A stretch of 6,775 nt of DNA, from assembly GCA_027064785.1 (NCBI GenBank), contig JAMOPE010000402.1:1-6775 (forward strand), written 5' to 3'. Below, one piece after another: positions 1-4,567 of this stretch. Both the position numbers and the translations under genes were made by a program. The notes under the pieces are model-generated. The model searched no databases. It was not told where the DNA came from and was given only the letters and a program-made list of their open reading frames with translations. Origin of the DNA: Geobacteraceae bacterium (GTDB lineage Bacteria; Desulfobacterota; Desulfuromonadia; Desulfuromonadales; Geopsychrobacteraceae). Every line of letters begins with the position of its first letter. The stretch's first letter is position 1.

Positions 1-603
1 ATCCGCTCCGGCCGGATTGGTCAACGGTCCGAGGATATTAAAGATTGTCCGGATACCAATTTCACGCCGTGGGCCGATAGCGTGCTTCATTGCTCCGTGC
101 AACGCAGGAGCAAACAGAAAACCGACACCGACTTTTTCGATACACTCGGCAACAACTTCGGGAGAAACATCGAGTTTGACGCCAAGGTTTTCAAGGACAT
201 CGGCACTGCCACATGCAGAGGAAATGCTCCGGTTGCCATGTTTCGCAACTTTAGCCCCACAAGCAGCAACGACAATCGCCACAGTTGTTGAAATATTGAA
301 GCTGCGGGTTCCGCTTCCGCCAGTCCCACAGGTATCAAGAATCGTCTCGCGATCAACGTTGATCTCATCACGGTCAATATCGACAACATCACCCACCCGG
401 ATCGGGGTTGCCCGTGAACGCATCACCCGGGCAGCACCGATGATTTCAGAGATCGTTTCCCCTTTCATCCGCAGCGCCGTGATAAATGCACCGATCTGAG
501 CCGGAGTTGCCTCCCCCCCCATGATCTGATTCATGGCATCGATCATTTCGAGTTCGTTGAGATCTTGCCGTTCAACCAGCTTTGCGATTGCTGTTTTAAT
601 CAT
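1..603 (-). CDS. trpD: Anthranilate phosphoribosyltransferase TrpD, N-terminal 201 residues (3' end outside window)
   Basis: TrpD transfers phosphoribose from PRPP to anthranilate, the second step of tryptophan synthesis, in the cytoplasm. Reading the minus strand from ATG at 603 gives an open frame to the window edge: 201 residues of a family usually near 340. Residues 1-65 match the small helical domain ([18 protein letters not shown] at 32-49). The glycine-rich PRPP loop is at 92-105 ([14 protein letters not shown]), KHGNRS is at 121-126 and NPAGA at 196-200. The acidic Mg-binding motif expected near residue 225 lies outside the window. The loop reads GTGGSG, where many TrpDs have GTGGDG. 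About 10 extra residues (roughly 70-88) precede the loop compared with short TrpDs. Codons 28-31 contain a run of eight G. It is the third gene of trpEGD, 75 bp after trpG. The identification is firm. Confidence 0.96.
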   Translation of the reverse strand, partial: MIKTAIAKLVERQDLNELEMIDAMNQIMGGEATPAQIGAFITALRMKGETISEIIGAARVMRSRATPIRVGDVVDIDRDEINVDRETILDTCGTGGSGTRSFNISTTVAIVVAACGAKVAKHGNRSISSACGSADVLENLGVKLDVSPEVVAECIEKVGVGFLFAPALHGAMKHAIGPRREIGIRTIFNILGPLTNPAGAD

Positions 604-610
604 TCTATTT

Positions 611-616
611 CCCTCT
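611..616 (-). promoter_or_regulatory. Ribosome binding site of trpD
   Basis: The minus strand reads AGAGGG, then seven bases, then ATG at 603. This is a usable Shine-Dalgarno and supports that start. The outer end of the 616-674 palindrome touches its first base, so folding of the repeat could affect access to this site. Confidence 0.6.
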
Positions 617-674
617 GTAGGGGCACGCTCCCGTGCGTGCCCAGTTCGGGCAGCCACAGGGGGCTGCCCCTACA
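616..674. repeat. 59-bp palindromic double-hairpin repeat in the trpG-trpD gap
   Basis: The ends are perfect 10-bp inverted repeats: TGTAGGGGCA (616-625) and TGCCCCTACA (665-674). Inside are two perfect 8-bp hairpins: GGGCACGC/GCGTGCCC (621-628 with 635-642) and GGGCAGCC/GGCTGCCC (648-655 with 662-669). They have 6-nt loops and are joined by AGTTC. The GTAGGGGC...GCCCCTAC form resembles dispersed, non-coding palindromic repeats that I recall from several bacterial genomes; copies elsewhere cannot be seen from this window. No target-site duplication is evident. It fills most of the spacer between two co-transcribed genes, so the mRNA should carry two strong stem-loops. No T-run follows, so it is not a normal intrinsic terminator. 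Confidence 0.85.
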
Positions 675-678
675 TTCA

Positions 679-1245
679 TTACGTCAATTCCAAATAGTTC
701 TGCAACAGTGCCATTCCCTCGGTGGTTAAAATTGATTCGGGATGAAATTGAACCCCCCATACAGGAAGATCGCGATGTTGCAGCGCCATAATCTCACCCT
801 CTTCGGTCCAAGCGGTTATTTTCAGGCATTCAGGAAAGCTGTCGCGTTTGGCAATCAATGAATGGTAACGGGTTGCAGTAAAGGGATTTGAGATTCCCTC
901 AAACAAAGCACTACCATCGTGCAGGACCGGGCTGGTCTTGCCATGCATCAGTCGATCTGCCCGGACAACCTCTCCTCCGAATGCTTCCGTCATCGCCTGA
1001 TGCCCGAGGCAAATCCCCAACAGCGGAATTTTTCCGGCAAATTGTTTGATCGCTGCCACAGAAATCCCCGCTTCTTTCGGCGTGCACGGTCCCGGTGAGA
1101 TAACCAGTCGTTGCGGCGCCAGCTCTTCAATATCGTCGAGAGTCAATTTATCATTACGGATAACCTTGACCTCTTCACCCAATTCAAGGAAATACTGCAC
1201 TAGATTATAGGTGAAAGAGTCGTAGTTATCGATCATCAATAACAT
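679..1245 (-). CDS. trpG: Anthranilate synthase component II (glutamine amidotransferase)
   Basis: TrpG is a class I glutamine amidotransferase that releases ammonia from glutamine for TrpE. The protein has 188 residues, the normal length. It starts [18 protein letters not shown], the family N-terminus. The oxyanion strand SPGPCTP is at 50-56 and the nucleophile elbow GICLGHQ at 77-83, with catalytic Cys79. HGKTS is at 101-105, YHSL at 127-130, and the His168/Glu170 pair lies in QFHPES at 166-171. All triad residues are present. AGGA at 1255-1258 lies 9 nt before the ATG. The gene follows trpE by 20 bp, so the two are almost certainly co-transcribed. Such subunits can also serve aminodeoxychorismate synthase (PabA role); the position beside trpE makes the tryptophan role primary. 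Confidence 0.96.
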   Translation of the reverse strand: MLLMIDNYDSFTYNLVQYFLELGEEVKVIRNDKLTLDDIEELAPQRLVISPGPCTPKEAGISVAAIKQFAGKIPLLGICLGHQAMTEAFGGEVVRADRLMHGKTSPVLHDGSALFEGISNPFTATRYHSLIAKRDSFPECLKITAWTEEGEIMALQHRDLPVWGVQFHPESILTTEGMALLQNYLELT

Positions 1246-1265
1246 AAAAAATCATCCTGAAAAGG

Positions 1266-2753
1266 TTAGACAAGGCCGCGATTTGCCATTTCGATGGCAC
1301 GCTTAACACCCCGCGCCTTATTTAAAGTTTCCTGATATTCCATCTCGGGATCGCTGTCGGCGACAATTCCCGCTCCGGCTTGCAAATGGAAATGATCTTT
1401 TTCAATCTGTAATGTCCGGATAGCAATCGCCAGATCCATATTGCCGCTGAACGAAAAATAACCGACAGCACCACCATAAACCTCACGGCGGACAGGCTCC
1501 AGTTCATCAATAATCTCCATCGCCCGAATCTTCGGTGACCCCGATAAAGTCCCGGCAGGGAAAGCTGCCCGGAAGACGTCAAAACTGTCGAGCTCCGGGC
1601 GTAACTTCCCGCGCACATTGGACACAATATGCATAACATGGGAGTAGCGTTCAATTGTCATCAACTCGGTCACTTCAACACTGCCAGCGACAGCAATCCG
1701 TCCGATATCGTTGCGCCCCAGATCGACCAGCATAATATGTTCTGCCCGCTCTTTTGGGTCGGCAAGCAGCTGCTGTTCCAGAGCCAGATCTTCAGCAGAA
1801 GTTTTACCACGCGGTAATGTCCCGGCAATCGGGCGAACATCAACCTGGTCACCCTCCTTACGCACCAGAACCTCGGGGGATGCTCCGACAACGATTGACT
1901 GACCGAAACGAAGGAAGAACATATAAGGCGAGGGATTGATTGTCCGCAGTGCCCGGTAGATATCAAAAGGGTCACTCTGCAACTGACCTGAAAAACGTTG
2001 AGAAATGACAACCTGGAAAATATCGCCAGCACGAATGTATTCTTTGCACTGCTCGACAGCGGCTTTGAACGCCTCGCGACTGAAGTTCGCTTCTAACTCC
2101 TGTCGCCCGTCACCGCCTTCTTCTTCATCCCAATAGGGCAAGGGTTGACGTAACTGTGCCAGCATCTGCTCAATTTGCTGCTGAGCACGCCGGTATCCAG
2201 CAGCGGGGTCTTCACCTTCCTGCAAGTGAATATTGCAGACCAGTTTAATTTTCTGGCTTATATTATCAAAAATCAATAACCGCTCGGTAAACATAAAACA
2301 GGCATCCCAGCCATTAATTTCGCGCTGATTGCTGTCAGGAAGATCCTCGATAAAACGGATCATATCGTAGCCGAGATAACCAACAGCACCACCGGAAAAG
2401 CGGGGAAGACCATCAACCTCAACAGGCTGATAAGCAGCCATCAATTCACGAAGTTTGTTCAGCGGGTCATCGATCTGCCCCGATTCTTCGAGCTGGTCAT
2501 CAAACCAGATTTCATAATATTGATCGCGGCTGCGAAACAACCGTGCCGGACCGCTCCCCAGAAAAGAGTAACGCGCCCACTTTTCTCCGCCTTCGATCGA
2601 CTCAAGAAGAAAGGACGTCTTGCCATCATCAATTTTACGGAAAGCTGAAACAGGAGTTTCCATATCCGCAAGAATTTCACGGTATACGGGAATCAGGTTG
2701 CCCTGCCCGACCAATCGGCAGAACTCGTTTTCGGATGGATAATACATAGTCAA
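1266..2753 (-). CDS. trpE: Anthranilate synthase component I
   Basis: TrpE converts chorismate plus ammonia from TrpG to anthranilate and pyruvate, the committed step of tryptophan synthesis. It has 495 residues, a normal length. The N-terminal domain carries LLES at 49-52, and NPSPYMFFLRF lies at 273-283; in studied TrpE proteins both contribute to the Trp feedback site, so this enzyme is probably inhibited by tryptophan. The chorismate-binding domain (about 225-490) shows PIAGTLPRG at 308-316, ERYSHVMHIVSNVRG at 368-382, AGTLSGSPKIRAMEII at 400-415, GAVGYFSF at 428-435 and AGAGIVADSDPEMEYQET at 459-476. The start is uncertain by two codons. TTG at 2753 has AAGG 7 nt upstream, while ATG at 2747 has it 13 nt upstream but gives the more usual MYYP N-terminus. 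First gene of trpEGD, behind a long leader with attenuator features. Confidence 0.96.
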   Translation of the reverse strand: MTMYYPSENEFCRLVGQGNLIPVYREILADMETPVSAFRKIDDGKTSFLLESIEGGEKWARYSFLGSGPARLFRSRDQYYEIWFDDQLEESGQIDDPLNKLRELMAAYQPVEVDGLPRFSGGAVGYLGYDMIRFIEDLPDSNQREINGWDACFMFTERLLIFDNISQKIKLVCNIHLQEGEDPAAGYRRAQQQIEQMLAQLRQPLPYWDEEEGGDGRQELEANFSREAFKAAVEQCKEYIRAGDIFQVVISQRFSGQLQSDPFDIYRALRTINPSPYMFFLRFGQSIVVGASPEVLVRKEGDQVDVRPIAGTLPRGKTSAEDLALEQQLLADPKERAEHIMLVDLGRNDIGRIAVAGSVEVTELMTIERYSHVMHIVSNVRGKLRPELDSFDVFRAAFPAGTLSGSPKIRAMEIIDELEPVRREVYGGAVGYFSFSGNMDLAIAIRTLQIEKDHFHLQAGAGIVADSDPEMEYQETLNKARGVKRAIEMANRGLV

Positions 2754-2760
2754 CTGAGAA

Positions 2761-2764
2761 CCTT
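2761..2764 (-). promoter_or_regulatory. Weak ribosome binding site of trpE
   Basis: AAGG on the minus strand is the only Shine-Dalgarno-like sequence close to the start of trpE. It lies 7 nt before TTG (2753) and 13 nt before ATG (2747). The spacing favours TTG, while the general rarity of TTG starts favours ATG. Confidence 0.4.
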
Positions 2765-2785
2765 CATAAAAGAGCGATTTCTAAC

Positions 2786-2796
2786 ACTATATAACA
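2786..2796. repeat. 11-bp sequence ACTATATAACA, also present at 3233-3243
   Basis: The same 11 bases occur in the trp promoter -10 region (3233-3243) and here, about 33 bp upstream of trpE. On the minus strand both read TGTTATATAGT. A TTGACT (2802-2807) lies just upstream here, but only 10 nt from TATAGT, which is too close for a standard sigma-70 promoter. It could be a secondary promoter or a shared protein site; chance in an AT-rich region is also possible. Confidence 0.35.
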
Positions 2797-2858
2797 AAAC
2801 AAGTCAAGATAACCACTCCATCACTGGATCACGATCAGAAAAAATCTGCCAGAGAGAG

Positions 2859-2884
2859 ATGCCCTATTAAACAATAGGGAGCAT
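2859..2884. other. Hairpin/palindrome in the trpE leader
   Basis: The stem CCCTATT (2862-2868) pairs with AATAGGG (2873-2879) around a 4-nt AAAC loop. ATG (2859-2861) can also pair with CAT (2882-2884). Neither strand has a T-run after it, so it is not an intrinsic terminator. It lies about 105 nt ahead of trpE and would be in the trp leader RNA. Its role is unknown; an RNA stability hairpin or a DNA operator are the options. Confidence 0.5.
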
Positions 2885-2956
2885 CGAACACGACAAAACA
2901 AAATTCCGCCACATCCGCCAATAAAACAATATTTGATAATAAATATTATTTACGTA

Positions 2957-2982
2957 AAATTAAAAAACAGCCAAACGGCTAT
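2957..2982 (-). terminator. Second terminator-like hairpin in the trp leader
   Basis: On the minus strand ATAGCC (2982-2977) pairs with GGCTGT (2972-2967), including one G-U pair, across a GTTT loop. It runs straight into TTTTT followed by AATTTT. The stem is short, but the U-rich tail is good. It points towards trpE and lies between the leader ORF and trpE, so any transcript from the upstream trp promoter must read through it. A 6-bp AT-only hairpin (ATAAAT/ATTTAT, 2999-3016) lies just upstream. It may be a second regulatory or background terminator; an AT-rich coincidence cannot be excluded. Confidence 0.45.
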
Positions 2983-3063
2983 CTAACCATAAACAGTGAT
3001 AAATTCAGCTATTTATGCACTAAATATCCCAAAAGACAAAATACTTAAAAAACAATGATTCAC

Positions 3064-3101
3064 AAAAAATGAAACGGTTTGATTTTTTTATAAACACCGT
3101 T
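3064..3101 (-). terminator. Candidate trp attenuator terminator (segments 3:4)
   Basis: On the minus strand AACGGT (3101-3096) pairs with ACCGTT (3078-3073). The stem extends by two U-A pairs past a single bulged G. Then comes TCA and a run of six T (3069-3064). It is downstream of a short ORF with tandem Trp codons and upstream of trpE, in the right orientation. Its 5' arm contains CGGTG, which can instead pair with CTACCG inside the leader ORF (plus-strand 3149-3154) to form an antiterminator. The stem is modest (6 bp plus 2) with a loop of about 12 nt, so efficiency is uncertain. Confidence 0.55.
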
Positions 3102-3131
3102 ATACTTTAATTTATTAGATGACCATTCTGG

Positions 3132-3209
3132 TTATTTACCTGCTTTTTCGGTAGGTTGCACTTCTACATTAAAACACCACCACCGCAGTAGTCTTTCGCT
3201 AATAATCAT
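3132..3209 (-). CDS. trpL: Putative trp leader peptide with tandem Trp codons
   Basis: This is a 25-codon ORF on the minus strand, ATG at 3209 to TAA at 3132. The peptide begins MIISERLLRWWCFNVEV and ends in QPTEKAGK. Two adjacent Trp codons (3182-3177) sit at positions 10-11, the same positions as in E. coli TrpL. Their role would be to stall the ribosome when charged tRNA-Trp is scarce, not to make a useful protein. The Trp codons lie in the 5' arm of a hairpin: CGGTGG (3185-3180) pairs with CTACCG (3154-3149), helped by CTG/CAG further out. A promoter lies just upstream and a terminator hairpin 31 nt after the stop codon. Against it: there is no visible Shine-Dalgarno before the ATG, the predicted 5' UTR is only about 19 nt, and the peptide is longer than classic examples. 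The TGG pair comes from a GGT-like repeat that could arise by chance. Confidence 0.55.
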   Translation of the reverse strand: MIISERLLRWWCFNVEVQPTEKAGK

Positions 3210-3226
3210 TGAAACAAAAAAGCGTA

Positions 3227-3255
3227 TTGACAACTATATAACAGCGTATTATTGT
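3227..3255 (+). promoter_or_regulatory. Predicted sigma-70 promoter for the iclR-family gene
   Basis: TTGACA (3227-3232) is a perfect -35. After exactly 17 nt comes TATTGT (3250-3255), matching the -10 consensus at four of six bases. Transcription would start near 3262, leaving a leader of about 79 nt before the ATG at 3341. It lies on top of the opposing trp promoter. Confidence 0.55.
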
Positions 3256-3263
3256 CCCATCAA
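3235..3263 (-). promoter_or_regulatory. Predicted sigma-70 promoter of the trp leader/trpEGD
   Basis: On the minus strand TTGATG (3263-3258) is followed after 17 nt by TATATA (3240-3235), or after 19 nt by TATAGT (3238-3233). Transcription would start near 3228, about 19 nt before the leader ORF. The -10 lies within the spacer of the opposing iclR promoter, so both cannot be occupied by RNA polymerase at once. No convincing TrpR-type operator was recognised. Confidence 0.5.
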
Positions 3264-3323
3264 GCTAAAGACCTCAGTAGATTAAAAGTTGCTAAAATGA
3301 ACATCCGGTTTAAAATTTAAGTT

Positions 3324-3329
3324 GGAAGG
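3324..3329 (+). promoter_or_regulatory. Ribosome binding site of the iclR-family gene
   Basis: GGAAGG lies 11 nt before the ATG at 3341, slightly long but acceptable, and supports that start. Confidence 0.55.
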
Positions 3330-3340
3330 CGCTAAACGCG

Positions 3341-4099
3341 ATGCCGAGCAGAGACAAAGACTCTTACAATATCAGGTCAGTTGAAAATGCTCTGCTGCTA
3401 CTTGAAGCTCTGGCAGAAGAAGGAGAGCAGTGTAGCCTCTCCAAACTTAGCCAACGCCTCGACATGACAAAGGCCAGCTTGTTCAGACTCATGGCAACAT
3501 TTGAGAATCACGGTTATGTAGAACGGAGCCAGCGATCAGGAGAATATCAACTAGGCCTGGCTGCTTTTGAAGTGGGGCAGAAACTGCTATCAAAGATGAC
3601 CCTGCTCAAGAAATCCCGACCCGTTATGGCACAACTGGCCCGGCAGTGTAACGAAACAGTCTATCTTGTCGTACAGAGAAACCAGGAAGCACTCTTCATG
3701 GAAATGGTCGACAACGATCAAAAAGTCAAAGTGATCCCCCTGACAAGCCAAAGATTTTCTCTGGAAGCTTGTGCTGCTGGCCGGATTTTTTTGGCGTTCA
3801 ATGAAGAAAATTCAGGGCTATTGAAAAGCCTACCAGAACTAACTGATGAAATTGCCTCATGCCGCGAACAACGATTCTGCATCGACTACAATGGTGCGGG
3901 AGAAGGCAGTACCTGCATGGCCGTCCCACTGTTTAAAAGTGGAGAAGCAGTCGTCGGCAGCCTGGCCATGGTGGCACCAAGCTTTCGTACAGACACGACC
4001 CGAATTGACAAAGAGCTGCTTCCGGCGCTTAAGGCGGCAGGGGAAATGATTTCTGCACGGCTGGGTTACAACGCATACGCACCCAGAAGTATCCCTTAG
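3341..4099 (+). CDS. IclR-family transcriptional regulator
   Basis: A 252-residue DNA-binding regulator, the normal length for the family. Residues 10-65 form the winged helix-turn-helix: YNIRSVENALLLLEAL at 9-24, helix-turn-helix LSKLSQRLDMTKASLFRLMA at 33-52, and the wing GYVERSQRSGEYQLG at 58-72. Residues about 80-245 form the GAF-like effector domain, with the family signatures SLEACAAGRIFLAF at 140-153 and, near the C-terminus, STCMAVPLF at 190-198 and VVGSLAMVAPSFR at 204-216. IclR proteins usually bind as dimers or tetramers and respond to small organic acids or aromatics; the effector here cannot be read from sequence. The gene precedes the symporter genes on the same strand by 192 bp and diverges from trp. 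The likely target is the symporter operon, possibly also its own promoter. Regulation of trp through the shared promoter region is possible but unsupported. Confidence 0.93.
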   Translation: MPSRDKDSYNIRSVENALLLLEALAEEGEQCSLSKLSQRLDMTKASLFRLMATFENHGYVERSQRSGEYQLGLAAFEVGQKLLSKMTLLKKSRPVMAQLARQCNETVYLVVQRNQEALFMEMVDNDQKVKVIPLTSQRFSLEACAAGRIFLAFNEENSGLLKSLPELTDEIASCREQRFCIDYNGAGEGSTCMAVPLFKSGEAVVGSLAMVAPSFRTDTTRIDKELLPALKAAGEMISARLGYNAYAPRSIP

Positions 4100-4119
4100 G
4101 GGATTCATAATCTATTTAG

Positions 4120-4134
4120 CCCGACATTGTCGGG
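4120..4134. promoter_or_regulatory. 15-bp perfect palindrome upstream of the symporter genes, possible operator
   Basis: CCCGACATTGTCGGG is a perfect inverted repeat around one central base. It begins 21 bp after the iclR-family stop codon. No T-run follows on either strand, so it is a poor terminator. IclR proteins often bind palindromes of about this size, and this one overlaps the best -35 candidate for the symporter operon. An operator is therefore plausible. As RNA it could also form a 6-bp hairpin at the 3' end of the iclR-family message. Confidence 0.45.
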
Positions 4135-4155
4135 ACATGCATAACCAAGTTTATT
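4127..4155 (+). promoter_or_regulatory. Weak candidate promoter for the symporter operon
   Basis: TTGTCG (4127-4132), 17 nt, then TTTATT (4150-4155) each match sigma-70 consensus at four of six. A start near 4162 would leave a leader of about 130 nt. The 9-mer AAGTTTATT covering the -10 recurs at 4229-4237. No better match was seen in 4100-4275, and read-through from the iclR-family gene is also possible. Confidence 0.3.
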
Positions 4156-4275
4156 TCGTAGACACTTTAAACAAAAGAAACGACATCTTGAAAGGAGGCA
4201 ACAGAAAGAACGGCAAAACCTAGCTTCAAAGTTTATTAAGTACGTAAGTTTAGGGGGTAACATCCATCTTTTTGT

Positions 4276-4282
4276 GAGGAGG
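4276..4282 (+). promoter_or_regulatory. Strong ribosome binding site of the symporter small subunit
   Basis: GAGGAGG lies 9 nt before the ATG at 4292. It fixes that start over the in-frame GTG at 4274, which overlaps the site, and over the ATG at 4298, which is 15 nt away. Confidence 0.8.
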
Positions 4283-4291
4283 AAAATTTTT

Positions 4292-4552
4292 ATGAGTATG
4301 GACAATAGTGGTAAAGCCTATTGGAAAGACACTTTAGGTCTGGTGAGGAACTTCTTAATCATCTGGTTTCTGGTCTCCTACGGAGCCGGAATTTTGTTCG
4401 CTCCTGCATTAAACAGCATCCATCTTGGTGGTTATCCACTCGGGTTCTGGTTTGCCCAGCAGGGTTCAATCTATATTTTTGTTGCTCTTATCTTCATCTA
4501 CGCCAAGATGATGGGTAAGCTCGACGAAAAATATGACGTCCACGAAGATTAG
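4292..4552 (+). CDS. Sodium:solute symporter small subunit (DUF4212 type)
   Basis: An 86-residue inner-membrane protein of the DUF4212 family, found next to ActP-like sodium:solute symporters and thought to be a small partner subunit. The N-terminus has YWKDTLGLVRN at 10-20. Two membrane helices follow: about 20-38 (FLIIWFLVSYGAGILFA) and about 54-72. Between and into the second helix is the conserved block GGYPLGFWFAQQGSIYIF at 46-63. The tail (73-86) is short and charged. Length and motifs fit the family well. The gene is followed at 15 bp by the large subunit, whose Shine-Dalgarno overlaps this stop codon, so the two are probably translationally linked. How the small subunit works is not settled in anything I can recall. 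Confidence 0.9.
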   Translation: MSMDNSGKAYWKDTLGLVRNFLIIWFLVSYGAGILFAPALNSIHLGGYPLGFWFAQQGSIYIFVALIFIYAKMMGKLDEKYDVHED

Positions 4553-4567
4553 GGAGGTATAATAATT

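Noticed and set aside
17..499. Long plus-strand open frame over trpD
   Set aside because: It is antisense to clear TrpD motifs, and its translation is low-complexity with no family signature.
2786..2807. Standard sigma-70 promoter immediately upstream of trpE
   Set aside because: TTGACT and TATAGT are only 10 nt apart; at the proper 17-nt spacing the sequence is TTAGAA, a poor -10.
2859..2884. Tiny ORF on the minus strand within the palindrome (ATG at 2884, five codons)
   Set aside because: It has no ribosome site, no Trp codons, and is explained by the palindrome itself.
2754..3060. T-box or known tryptophan-type riboswitch in the trpE leader
   Set aside because: No T-box consensus (TGGNACCGCG-like) or other riboswitch core was recognised on the minus strand.
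4120..4134. Intrinsic terminator of the iclR-family gene
   Set aside because: The palindrome has no T-run on either side, so it is listed as a possible operator instead.
4212..4224. Sigma-54 promoter (GG/GC pair) upstream of the symporter
   Set aside because: Only 9 nt separate GG and GC where 10 are required, and the flanking bases do not match TGGCAC or TTGC.
4274..4291. Upstream GTG start for the small symporter subunit
   Set aside because: The GTG overlaps the Shine-Dalgarno GAGGAGG that serves ATG 4292, and the six extra residues (MRRKIF) are not part of the family N-terminus.
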